A stretch of 64,000 nt of DNA from Sedimentitalea sp039941015 (GTDB lineage Bacteria > Pseudomonadota > Alphaproteobacteria > Rhodobacterales > Rhodobacteraceae): assembly GCF_039941015.1 (NCBI RefSeq), contig NZ_JBDVFI010000095.1; one strand, given 5' to 3'. The position numbers and the translations under genes are program-made. The first letter of the stretch is position 1. The number at the start of each line of letters is the position of its first letter. Under the pieces are notes generated by a model that was not told the origin of the DNA, ran no database searches, and worked only from the letters and a program-made list of their open reading frames with translations. Shown piece by piece: positions 18,605 through 26,999 of this stretch.

Positions 18605-19503
18605 ACAGTATCGACGAGGTCGTACTGAATTTCAGTCCCGGTTCGCTGATGGCGCTGAACACGGTGCTGGCGGTCGTGATGTTTTCGGTCGCAATTGACC
18701 TCAAGCCCTCAGATTTTCACCGGCTGGTCCATGCACCCAAGGCGCTGATCACCGGGTTGGCCTCGCAATTCATCGCGTTGCCTGCGCTGACCTATTGTCT
18801 GGTGCTGGCGACGCAACCGCGTCCGTCAATCGCACTTGGCCTGATCCTTGTAGCGGCCTGTCCGGGCGGCAATATATCAAACTTCATAACGCACCGGGCC
18901 GGGGGGAACGCGGCGCTTTCGGTTTCGATGACGGCCTTTGCCACGATCGCCACCATCTTTGTTACGCCGTTCAACATCGCCTTTTGGGGCAGCCTTTATG
19001 CGCCCACCCGTGAGATTTTGCAGCGGACCGAGATTGATCCTTTGACCGTGGCAATCACCGTCGGGCTTATGCTGGTGCTGCCGCTTGTATTGGGTGTGAT
19101 GCTGAATACCCGGCGCCCGGATATCGCCGCCCGCATTCGCCCCATGTTGCAAGGGATCTCGTTTGGCATTTTCGTGGCCTTTGTCGTGCTGGCGCTTGTC
19201 GCGAACTGGGCATTCTTTCTGCACTTTGCCGGGGCCGTGGCGTTGTTGGTGATCCTGCACAACACGCTCGCGCTGGCGGCGGGGTATGGCTGTGCCACGC
19301 TGGCAGGGGTTTCCCCCTATGATCGGCGCGCTATCACCATCGAAACCGGAATCCAGAATTCCGGTCTTGGTCTTGTGCTGATCTTCGGTTTCTTTGGCGG
19401 GCTTGGCGGCATGGCGGTTGTCGCTGCGTTCTGGGGGATCTGGCACGCGATTTCGGGGCTGGCGTTGGCGGCGATCCTGAACAGGACAGAGGCGGCACGA
19501 TGA
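18601..19503 (+). CDS. Bile acid:sodium symporter (BASS) family transporter
   Basis: A 300-residue integral membrane protein with about nine or ten helices and the BASS-family phrases LVAACPGGNISNFITHRAGGNAALS and ITIETGIQNSGLGL, which line the Na+ and substrate sites. It would couple sodium entry to uptake of an organic anion. It overlaps both neighbours by 4 bases, so it is translated with the monooxygenase, which suggests it imports that enzyme's substrate. Steroid-like, pantoate-like or other acids are all possible. Confidence 0.9.
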   Translation: MNSIDEVVLNFSPGSLMALNTVLAVVMFSVAIDLKPSDFHRLVHAPKALITGLASQFIALPALTYCLVLATQPRPSIALGLILVAACPGGNISNFITHRAGGNAALSVSMTAFATIATIFVTPFNIAFWGSLYAPTREILQRTEIDPLTVAITVGLMLVLPLVLGVMLNTRRPDIAARIRPMLQGISFGIFVAFVVLALVANWAFFLHFAGAVALLVILHNTLALAAGYGCATLAGVSPYDRRAITIETGIQNSGLGLVLIFGFFGGLGGMAVVAAFWGIWHAISGLALAAILNRTEAAR

Positions 19504-20432
19504 CCCGTATCCTGATTACTGGCGCATCCGGCATGATTGGCCGCGCACTTGTGCGCTCACTTGCGGGGCATGAGGTCATCGCGACGGATCTCGCCCCTGC
19601 GGATGATTTTCCGTCTGATGTGATTTTCGAAGAACTTGACGTCACGGGTGAGGATGCAGGACGCGTCATGTCCCGGTATCACCCCGAAGTTGTCGTGCAT
19701 CTGGCGTCGATTGTAACGCCACCCAAGGGGATGCACCGCAAAACCGCCTATGCGGTCGATGTCACCGGCACGCGCAACGTGTTGAACGCGGCGCGAGAAA
19801 ACGGTGTCCGGCGGCTGGTCGTGACCTCTTCGGGTGCGGCCTATGGGTATCACGCAGATAATCCGGTGCCATTGCGCGAAACCGATCCGCTGCGCGGCAA
19901 CACGGTCTTTCCCTATGCCTACCACAAGCGGCTGGTCGAAGAGATGTTGGCCGAGGCGCGACAGGTCACACCCGAGTTGGAGCAGGTCGTGCTGAGGGTG
20001 GGAACGGTTCTGGGGCAGGGGACCGACAATCAGATCACCGCGCTGTTTCACAAGCCACGCCTGCTGGCTATTCGCGGTTGCGACAGCCCGTTCGTCTTTA
20101 TCTGGACCGAGGACCTTGCCCGCATCCTGCAGCGGGCCGCCACCGATGGACCCGCAGGTATTTTCAACGTCGCCGGAGACGGAGTCATGTCGATCGAAGA
20201 CCTCGCGAACGCACTTGGCAAATCGGTGCTGCATCTGCCCGCTGGGCTGCTCAGGACCGCACTTGCCATCGCTCATCCACTGGGTGTTAGCCGTTATGGT
20301 CCCGAGCAGGTGCGGTTTCTGCAATACCGCCCGGTTCTGGCCAATGATGCACTGAAGTCGGTGTTTGGCTATGTGCCGGCGAAATCCAGCCGCGAGGTTT
20401 TTGACATCTGGAAACAGGCGGCGGGGCTATGA
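19500..20432 (+). CDS. NAD-dependent epimerase/dehydratase (extended SDR)
   Basis: The 310-residue protein starts with the Rossmann motif ITGASGMIG and has a Ser in VTSSGAAYGY followed by YAYHK, the Tyr/Lys pair of extended SDRs. It may act on a sugar nucleotide or, in this context, as a 3-beta-hydroxysteroid dehydrogenase-type or flavanone-type reductase; the sequence does not decide. ATGA overlaps on both sides tie it to the symporter and the following SDR. Confidence 0.88.
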   Translation: MTRILITGASGMIGRALVRSLAGHEVIATDLAPADDFPSDVIFEELDVTGEDAGRVMSRYHPEVVVHLASIVTPPKGMHRKTAYAVDVTGTRNVLNAARENGVRRLVVTSSGAAYGYHADNPVPLRETDPLRGNTVFPYAYHKRLVEEMLAEARQVTPELEQVVLRVGTVLGQGTDNQITALFHKPRLLAIRGCDSPFVFIWTEDLARILQRAATDGPAGIFNVAGDGVMSIEDLANALGKSVLHLPAGLLRTALAIAHPLGVSRYGPEQVRFLQYRPVLANDALKSVFGYVPAKSSREVFDIWKQAAGL

Positions 20433-21187
20433 GAACTGCGGTTATTTCCGGAGGTGCGGGTGGTTTGGGCCGCGCCTTGGCTGAACGCTTGCAGGCGCGG
20501 GGCTATCGTACGATCCTGTTGGATCTGAACGTCGATGGACTGGACGAAACCGCGTGCCAGTTGCCGATCGCTTGCGATCTGACCGACCCGGAACAGCTTG
20601 CCGCAGCCAAAGGTCTAATTCTGCGCGACTGCCCGTCGATCGACCTGGTGATTTATAATGCCGGCATCACCCAGATCGGCGCATTCTCCGACATGCAGGA
20701 ATCGACGCATCGCAAGGTGTTCGAGGTCAACTATTTCTCTGCAACGGCATTGGCGAGCGCGCTCTTGCAGCCGGTGCGCGCGGCGGGGGGCACACATCTT
20801 GCGATATCCTCGGTCGCCGGGTTTGCACCGCTCTTTCATCGCACGTCCTATGCCGCCTCAAAACATGCGCTGGAAGGGTTTTTCAAATCTCTGAGATCCG
20901 AAGAAGCCCCGCATGGTGTGCGGTGTCAGATCGCCGCGCCGTCCTTTGTTGCGACGAACGTCGGGAACGCACAACTGCGCGCAGACGGGACATCCCGCCC
21001 CGGCGCAGCACCGGATGGAGTAGACTATATGACCGCTGAGCAGGCGGCGGATGCCATCGTGCGCGGGCTGGACCGGCGCGCACCGCTGATCCCGGTCGGT
21101 CGGGTGGCGCTGCTGGCCTGGTGGATCAACAGCCTGTCGCCACGCCTGTTTCAGCACTTGATGGAGCGAAACATCCGCGACGCGTGA
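20429..21187 (+). CDS. SDR-family oxidoreductase
   Basis: A 252-residue classical SDR: SGGAGGLGRALAERL cofactor motif, NAGIT, Ser in AISSVAG and YAASKHALEGFFKSL with the catalytic Tyr and Lys. The C-terminus (ALLAWWINSLSPRLFQHLME) contains a hydrophobic segment as in membrane-associated DHRS-type SDRs. Last clearly coupled gene of the TetR-controlled operon. Substrate probably a hydroxyl or keto product of the same route. Confidence 0.88.
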   Translation: MRTAVISGGAGGLGRALAERLQARGYRTILLDLNVDGLDETACQLPIACDLTDPEQLAAAKGLILRDCPSIDLVIYNAGITQIGAFSDMQESTHRKVFEVNYFSATALASALLQPVRAAGGTHLAISSVAGFAPLFHRTSYAASKHALEGFFKSLRSEEAPHGVRCQIAAPSFVATNVGNAQLRADGTSRPGAAPDGVDYMTAEQAADAIVRGLDRRAPLIPVGRVALLAWWINSLSPRLFQHLMERNIRDA

Positions 21188-21267
21188 TGGCACGGTTTCA
21201 CACTGCTCTTGCCCAGCCCGCCGATTTCCGGCAGCACACCCGTGGAACGGAACGGGAGATTTCGGCG

Positions 21268-21801
21268 ATGGCATTGGCCTATATCAGAACCATGGCACGT
21301 GGGCAGGCCGACATACTGCTGTCGGAATTTGCGAACAGGCTGATCGCACAGGGTGTGCGCGTTGGTGGAGTCGTTCAGTCCAACACCACCTGCACCGACA
21401 CTGATCTATGCGATATGGATGTGCGTGTGATGCCGGACGGTCCCGTGTTCCGCATTTCGCAATCGTTGGGCGCGGGATCGCGTGGGTGCCGATTGAACCC
21501 CGATGCGCTTGAACAGGCCGTTGGCCACGTCTCGCAATCGTTGAGCGCGGCATCGGGCCAATTGCCGCAATTGTTGATCGTCAACAAGTTCGGCAAACAC
21601 GAGGCAGACGGTCGCGGATTTCGCCCCCTGATCGCGGATGCGATGATGGCCGGGGTTCCGGTGCTGACAGCGGTGAATCCAACCAATCACGCAGCCTTTC
21701 AGGAGTTTGCCCAAGGCATGGAGACATGTCTGCCGGGGCAGTTGCCGGCACTTCTTGATTGGGCCGCAGAGCTTCAGATGCGAAGTGAACAAACCGTCTG
21801 A
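21268..21801 (+). CDS. DUF2478 family protein
   Basis: The 177-residue protein resembles DUF2478, a nucleotide-binding-like family often found beside molybdate transport genes: RLIAQGVRVGGVVQ near the N-terminus, CDMDVRVMPDG, LGAGSRGCRLNPDALEQAV and LLIVNKFGKHEADGRGFRPLI, which recalls a P-loop-protein switch region. No Walker A motif is seen. The frame is open from 21121 within the SDR gene; the ATG at 21268 follows AACGGGAGATTTCGGCG and fits the family N-terminus. It may be an unrelated passenger of the SDR operon; no molybdenum genes are nearby. Confidence 0.72.
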   Translation: MALAYIRTMARGQADILLSEFANRLIAQGVRVGGVVQSNTTCTDTDLCDMDVRVMPDGPVFRISQSLGAGSRGCRLNPDALEQAVGHVSQSLSAASGQLPQLLIVNKFGKHEADGRGFRPLIADAMMAGVPVLTAVNPTNHAAFQEFAQGMETCLPGQLPALLDWAAELQMRSEQTV

Positions 21802-21863
21802 ACGGATCAAGGCACAATCCGAGTTCGAAGCAATGCGCCGCGACGGCGCCATCGGCGAAAGCT

Positions 21864-23543
21864 CTACTCGTCAGCTTTAACCAGAAAAGCCGCTTCCAAT
21901 TGGCTTGTGAGGCTTGCTTCAAGTTCTTCGTGAAACCGGCGATTTTTGACGAATTCCACGAGGTCTGCATCCGATGACAGATCCTTTTGCGCCAACAAAA
22001 CGCGTTGTTCCGCCATCATCTCGGTCTTGCCGTTCCGTGCTGCCGCCAGATACTTTAACAACAATTCGGTTTCGGATGTGCGTGTCGTCAGTGGGGCAGT
22101 TGCCGCAAGTGCCGCCGCATCGTCTTCTTGAAGCGCTGCGAAAAAGGCCGGAGTTATAAAGAAACCACTGGGCGGCGCATTCTCAAGCGCGATGGCCTGT
22201 TGCACAAGATCGTGCCCCTCGGGCCAGCGGCCATCAAACTCTGAGATCAGGGAACCAATCAGCGCCAACGTCGGGGGATGTCGTGGGAACAGTTCCATCA
22301 ACTTACGGCCAAGTTGGCGTGCACGCTCCAGATCTTGCACGGGTGCCTGCACAGACAGGACGACACCGGCCATTAGGGGTGCGTTTCTGAGAGGCGCCAG
22401 TTCAAGGCTTTTGTCGATTGCGGCGCGGGCCTCAGCCCATGAATCGTGCCCTGGACGCGGATTTCGTCCAAAGCGCACCTCGTCCATGTAAAGGACACCC
22501 AAGGCAGCCCAGGCTTCTCCGAACTCCGGAAACGCATCGACCGCATCTTCCAGACAATTGCGCAGTCGAAGATGTTCTGTCCGGGTGGGTTCGACCGCGT
22601 ATCGATAGGTGCTTATGAAGCACAGAAACCCTTCAAGGTTCGGCTTGGAATTGCGCGCGTTGCGGGCGACGATCAGGTCGGGGGAAATGCTGTTCTCCGA
22701 TCCCAGACTGGTCGCGATCCCGCTGGTGATCTGCAGTTGCGTATCCTGTATGTGCTCGACCGTGGTGGGGATCGAATAGGATTTGCTCCAGACCAGCCGC
22801 TCTTCGGGAAGGGATATCAGTTGGGAATTGGTCTGCAGGTTGTCGCCCTGCCATAACAGCTGGCTTTTGAGCGCATAGTCCGCGCCAATCTCGTTCGGGT
22901 CCAAAGGCGACACAACTGCGATCCAGGGATAGGCGGACAGGTCCAGCGAAAGTTCTGTGTAGAGGCCAAATGCAACCTTTTCCAGGTTCGGATGATCACC
23001 TGCCGCTTCGAAAGGCATCACCGCAATCCGCAGCACTGGATAGGGGGCCGTCGGTTCTGGTGCCGGAGCCGGTCGCATCGCGTAGTAGAGCAGGGGCAGC
23101 ACCACCAGAATCGGCAAAATGATAAGCGCCCAGCGGTTGAGATGTGCGGGTTGTGGCGGTGACACGGGTTCGACACGCGGCGGTGTCAGCGTTGGTCGAT
23201 ACGTGCCCTTAGGGATGTCGATCGTCCAGAGATCGGGATCGGTGCATTCGCCATAGAAGATGCGCAGACCATCCCGAAGGCGGCCAACTTCGACCCTAAC
23301 GATGCTGTCCGAGTTTGGATCAAAGGTCTCGTCGCGCCCGAACACATCCAGAGCGATGGCATAGGCTTTGATCTTGTCGCCCTCTCCGGAGGTTTCCCGC
23401 GCAACAAGGTAACGGAGCAGTTTGGCGCGTCGCTCGGAATGTCCAAGCGCGCCGGACGCAAGAACAGCGCTGAGCGTGCGGTCGACTCCACGCGAAGCAT
23501 CGCCTTCGTTTCTGTCGTCTGTGGTGCCGTGCAACTCTGCCAC
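21864..23543 (-). CDS. Membrane-anchored regulator-like protein with TolB/TPR-type periplasmic region
   Basis: The 559-residue protein has three parts. Residues about 20-120 form the alphaproteobacterial 'LLRYLVARE...IALDVFGRDETFDPNSDSIVRVEVGRLRD' domain, often annotated in adenylate cyclase-like proteins and probably a winged-helix DNA-binding or signalling module. One transmembrane helix follows at about 137-157. The rest has a TolB/FlgO-like phrase (LRIAVMPFEAAGDHPNLEKV) and helical TPR-like repeats. The topology recalls CadC-type one-component regulators. It starts with GTG and is divergent from a small hypothetical gene, its likely target. No cyclase catalytic domain is present. Confidence 0.72.
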   Translation of the reverse strand: MAELHGTTDDRNEGDASRGVDRTLSAVLASGALGHSERRAKLLRYLVARETSGEGDKIKAYAIALDVFGRDETFDPNSDSIVRVEVGRLRDGLRIFYGECTDPDLWTIDIPKGTYRPTLTPPRVEPVSPPQPAHLNRWALIILPILVVLPLLYYAMRPAPAPEPTAPYPVLRIAVMPFEAAGDHPNLEKVAFGLYTELSLDLSAYPWIAVVSPLDPNEIGADYALKSQLLWQGDNLQTNSQLISLPEERLVWSKSYSIPTTVEHIQDTQLQITSGIATSLGSENSISPDLIVARNARNSKPNLEGFLCFISTYRYAVEPTRTEHLRLRNCLEDAVDAFPEFGEAWAALGVLYMDEVRFGRNPRPGHDSWAEARAAIDKSLELAPLRNAPLMAGVVLSVQAPVQDLERARQLGRKLMELFPRHPPTLALIGSLISEFDGRWPEGHDLVQQAIALENAPPSGFFITPAFFAALQEDDAAALAATAPLTTRTSETELLLKYLAAARNGKTEMMAEQRVLLAQKDLSSDADLVEFVKNRRFHEELEASLTSQLEAAFLVKADE

Positions 23544-23667
23544 GTCAGGGCGACCTCATTATAAATCTTGATAAATCAATATGTTGTTGTTTTTGTTGCG
23601 GTGTACGTACTTAAAATCACCTTGGGCTTGACGTTCTGTCCGCGTGAGTTCAAACGGAGAATTTGAG

Positions 23668-24006
23668 ATGGCTGACGACGACAAGATCGCAAAGGAAGGT
23701 GCATTTGCACAGGGCTTTGATGCAAAATTGATTGAGGAGCTTTATCGGTTGGCCGAGATTGTTCAATCGGACACTCAAAACGGCGATAGCGAACGCAAGC
23801 GTATTGCGGCTGAACGTATGGCAGAAATCCTCAAGGCCTCGGCTTTGATCCATCCTCCGCAACCGCCGCGCAATACCGAACATCGATGGATACTCGATGT
23901 GCTGCTGGATCTGGTCCATTATGCCGAGACCTATGATCTGGAAGATGTCGACAAGGTGCTTAGCGAGGCGCGTTTCAAAACGACCCAGATCCTGAACCGG
24001 AAATAG
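23668..24006 (+). CDS. Hypothetical small acidic protein
   Basis: A 112-residue soluble protein, rich in Asp/Glu and mostly helical, ending in RFKTTQILNRK. I do not recognise a family. A GGAGAATTTGAG ribosome site precedes the ATG at 23668 (an alternative start lies 8 codons earlier). It is divergent from the membrane-anchored regulator across a short AT-rich region, so the two may be functionally linked. Confidence 0.7.
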   Translation: MADDDKIAKEGAFAQGFDAKLIEELYRLAEIVQSDTQNGDSERKRIAAERMAEILKASALIHPPQPPRNTEHRWILDVLLDLVHYAETYDLEDVDKVLSEARFKTTQILNRK

Positions 24007-24063
24007 AGGTTGCAAGCGTGAATGCGGTGATCACCCGGCGTGCATCGGTGCGAAACGACCGCT

Positions 24064-24543
24064 TTAACGGGCGTGCGTCGGCACCATCGAGATCAACGCA
24101 TAATCCTGATGCTGCATCACGGTATCACGCAGGGCCAACAGCACGCGATTTTCTGATGTTGTCAGAACATCAGCCGGCAAAATGTGACCTTGATCCGACA
24201 TGAGGGTGATGCAGTGCGTTTGGCGTGCCCGAACGACTGCAGTACCAACTTCGACGACCATACGAAACTCGATCGTGGCGGTTTCGCCTTGGACGCTAAT
24301 GTTGGACTGATTGTGCTGGTTCAAGACAGGAAAACGATATTGGTCGCCGGCAATCAAATCGTTCACAGCACTGATCGATTGCTTGTGGCAGACGCCGTCC
24401 ACGACTTTGACCTGTTCTAGAAAGACGCAGTGACATGTTTCGTGATGCTGGTTCGGGTTTGTCGAAAAGGTTCCGTCGGGTTGCGACGCAACATCTGCAG
24501 CGGTCGCTTGCACAACAGAATACTCTTGATTGGTCACCATCAC
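24064..24543 (-). CDS. Hypothetical protein
   Basis: A 159-residue frame with a natural amino-acid composition (Thr/Gln/Val-rich, mixed charge) and beta-strand-like stretches; no signal peptide, membrane helix or known motif is seen. An AAGGTTTGGTAAGTG stretch precedes the double ATG start. A promoter-like pair lies upstream on this strand (box similar to TTGTCA at 24622-24627 and an AT-rich -10 at about 24599-24606) inside an unusually AT-rich patch. The overlapping plus-strand frame is shorter and less protein-like. Possibly a recently acquired gene. Confidence 0.5.
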   Translation of the reverse strand: MMVTNQEYSVVQATAADVASQPDGTFSTNPNQHHETCHCVFLEQVKVVDGVCHKQSISAVNDLIAGDQYRFPVLNQHNQSNISVQGETATIEFRMVVEVGTAVVRARQTHCITLMSDQGHILPADVLTTSENRVLLALRDTVMQHQDYALISMVPTHAR

Positions 24544-24804
24544 TTACCAAACCTTAAAAAAATCGTTACTTTACCTATTAACCTCGCACCCGAAAAATGG
24601 AATATAAAGTTGTTCACAATGTGACAAGTTTCGAGTTTTGTTGCACAAATCCGCCGATTGTCACCGGTTACAGGGCTTGGGCACGCCTCAAAATTGTGCG
24701 GCGGCGGCTTGTTCCCGTTTGGCGATAATAAACTAATAGCGCTAAGATTGTTGATCTTGGGGCGCATTATCCAGCAAGTTGTGAGCGAGCAAAGAGAGGC
24801 GAAC

Positions 24805-26202
24805 ATGACGAAGTTATGGGAAATGACAGGGGCCGCGCTTGCGCAGGCGATACGTGGCAAACAGGTCTCTGCCGTCGAGGTGACGCAGGCACATCTGGAT
24901 AGGGCGGACGAAGTCAACGCCCGGATCAATGCGGTTGTCGACAGTTTTCATGACGAGTCGCTTGCGGCTGCACGGCAGATCGACGGGCAGATTGCAAAAG
25001 GTCAGGACCCGGGCCCCCTCTGCGGTGTGCCTGTGACAATAAAGGTCAATGTGGATCAACGGGGGCGCGCCACCACCAACGGCCTCAAACTGCAGGAAAA
25101 TCTGATTGCGCAGGACGATAGCCCTGTCGTCGCCAACCTGCGCAATGCGGGGGCTGTGATCGTGGGGCGCACCAATACCCCGGCCTTTTCCTTGCGTTGG
25201 TTCACCCACAACGACTTGCATGGTCAGACGCTCAATCCGCGCGATCCGTCGATCACACCAGGCGGTTCATCAGGCGGAGCGGGTGCTGGGGTGGCGGCCG
25301 GGTTATGTGCTATCGGACATGGCACTGACATCGCGGGCTCGGTCCGGTATCCGGCCTATGCCTGCGGATTGCACGGGCTCAGGCCGAGTCTGGGTCGCGT
25401 TCCCGCGCATAATGCGACCGGGGGCGATCGTTTCATAGGAGCGCAGATCATGGCGGTGTCGGGGCCGCTGGCCCGCAGTATCGAAGACATCCGTCTGTCG
25501 CTTGTCGCCATGGCGGCGCGCGATCCACGTGATCCGTGGCAGACCGTTGCGCCAATTGAACAGGGCAATTTTGCAAAGCGGGCGGCGCTGTCATTGCAGC
25601 CAGATGGAATGGAGGTCGACGAGAGGGTACAGGCCGCACTTCTGGATGCAGCAGATCGTCTCCGCGCCGAAGGATGGACTGTCGATCAGGTGGAATGCCC
25701 GTCGTTGCAAGAGGCCGCCCGCATCAACGCCATACTCTGGATGGCCGAGAACCAGTTCGCCGCAGGTGATATGTTTGCCAAGGAAGGCAACGCCGACGCG
25801 TTGTTCGTTGCACAACAGATGATCGCGGATGCCGGAGAGATTGATCTTGAACGCGTCATGATTGCGCTGAAGACCCGCGTGGGTTTGATCCGGGAATGGG
25901 AGCAGTTTCTTGATCGGTATCCGGTGCTGCTCTGCCCGGTGTCAGGTGAACTGCCATTCGAACAACAGCTTGACGTGCGATCCGAAGCAGATTTTGCGCG
26001 GGTGTTCCGGGCACAGCTGTCGCAACGGGCGTTGCCGACATTGGGATTGCCGGGGCTGTCGGTGGCAACCGGACAGGTCGGCCGGATACCGGTTGGCGTG
26101 CAATTGATCGCTGGTCGATTCCGCGAGGATGTGTTGCTGGCGGCGGGGGCGGCCATCGAAAAGGGTGGGCCACCCATTACTGTTGCTCAGCCGGCCGCCT
26201 GA
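24805..26202 (+). CDS. Amidase signature family enzyme, possible malonamidase
   Basis: The 465-residue enzyme has the amidase catalytic Lys in VPVTIKVNVDQRG, the GGSSGGAGAGVAAGL block and GTDIAGSVRYPAYACG with cis-Ser/Ser. The ATG at 24805 follows AAGAGAGGCGAAC; the longer frame from 24658 starts in AT-rich non-coding DNA. It lies tail-to-tail with the GntR gene of the malonate cluster. Malonamidase E2 of Bradyrhizobium is an amidase-signature enzyme that makes malonate from malonamate, so a similar feeding role is plausible here. That is inference from context; the substrate is not proven. Confidence 0.88.
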   Translation: MTKLWEMTGAALAQAIRGKQVSAVEVTQAHLDRADEVNARINAVVDSFHDESLAAARQIDGQIAKGQDPGPLCGVPVTIKVNVDQRGRATTNGLKLQENLIAQDDSPVVANLRNAGAVIVGRTNTPAFSLRWFTHNDLHGQTLNPRDPSITPGGSSGGAGAGVAAGLCAIGHGTDIAGSVRYPAYACGLHGLRPSLGRVPAHNATGGDRFIGAQIMAVSGPLARSIEDIRLSLVAMAARDPRDPWQTVAPIEQGNFAKRAALSLQPDGMEVDERVQAALLDAADRLRAEGWTVDQVECPSLQEAARINAILWMAENQFAAGDMFAKEGNADALFVAQQMIADAGEIDLERVMIALKTRVGLIREWEQFLDRYPVLLCPVSGELPFEQQLDVRSEADFARVFRAQLSQRALPTLGLPGLSVATGQVGRIPVGVQLIAGRFREDVLLAAGAAIEKGGPPITVAQPAA

Positions 26203-26203
26203 T

Positions 26204-26860
26204 TTATTTCGGTGACGTTTCGATGCTGGACATGAGGTGTCGAAATTTTTCTCCCTGCACGGCGACGTGACCCCGAAGCGCGTCTGCCGCGCCAAGATGA
26301 TCCCCGTCTCTGAGTGCGCTGACAATGGCCTGATGCTCGGCCATCGATTGCGCCATGCGCCCGCGCAGGTGCAATTGGATGCGCCGATAGGGCTTAAGGC
26401 GATGCTGTAGGCGACGCGCCTCCTTGGCGAGAAAGCTGTTGCCCGACTGATCATAGATCGTCTGATGAAACCGTTCGTTGGACTGGTAATACCCGTCGAT
26501 ATCCTTGGTCTTGATCGCCTGCAGGCACTCCTGGTTGATCGCGTCCAATTCCTCGAGTGCGGCATCCGAGATCCGCATCGCCGCAAGACGCGCGCAAGCG
26601 GCCTCAATCTCGGCCATGGTCTCGAACATTTCCATCAATTCCACCGGACCGGGCTGCGAGACAAAGACACCTCGACGGGGCAATTGCTCGGCCAATCCGG
26701 AGGCGACCAGGCGTTGAAACGCCTCGCGGATCGGTGTGCGTGACACGCCGAACTGTCCTGCCAGACGGATTTCATCCAGTCGATCGCCGTCCTTGAACGT
26801 GCCGGTAAAGATCATCTTTTCCAGTTCGTCAGCGATCAAATCGGCACGGCGCGTATCCAT
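26204..26860 (-). CDS. matR: GntR/FCD-family regulator, probable MatR
   Basis: The 218-residue protein has an N-terminal GntR winged helix (FGVSRTPIREAFQRLVASGL, then PRRGVFVS) and a C-terminal helical FCD domain with His residues that usually bind a metal and carboxylate ligand. It is divergent from a TRAP transporter and malonate genes and a palindrome typical of this family lies in the shared promoter, matching the arrangement of rhizobial matR. It likely controls the mat operon in response to malonate or malonyl-CoA. Confidence 0.85.
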   Translation of the reverse strand: MDTRRADLIADELEKMIFTGTFKDGDRLDEIRLAGQFGVSRTPIREAFQRLVASGLAEQLPRRGVFVSQPGPVELMEMFETMAEIEAACARLAAMRISDAALEELDAINQECLQAIKTKDIDGYYQSNERFHQTIYDQSGNSFLAKEARRLQHRLKPYRRIQLHLRGRMAQSMAEHQAIVSALRDGDHLGAADALRGHVAVQGEKFRHLMSSIETSPK

Positions 26861-26906
26861 GCCGGAATGCTAGTGTCTCCCTACTTGGTGTGCAATACAG
26901 ATGTTA

Positions 26907-26916
26907 TTGTATACAA
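26907..26916. promoter_or_regulatory. Putative MatR operator
   Basis: TTGTATACAA is a perfect 10-base palindrome in the 139-base gap between matR and matP, immediately before a TTGACT -35-like box at 26922-26927. FCD-type GntR regulators bind such TTGTATACAA-like sites, and the MatR site reported for Rhizobium (recalled as TCTTGTA/TACACGA) shares the TTGTA-TACA core. Confidence 0.65.
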
Positions 26917-26999
26917 AAAGCTTGACTCAAAATGCCCCAACCCAAACACTGCCGCGCAGAGGTCCGGATTCGATAAACCGGGCATCATGGGAGGAAAGA

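Noticed and set aside
24737..24744. TAGCGCTA core upstream of the amidase, like the core of the edd site
   Set aside because: The flanks fit the palindrome poorly, and an 8-base match alone is too common to call an operator.
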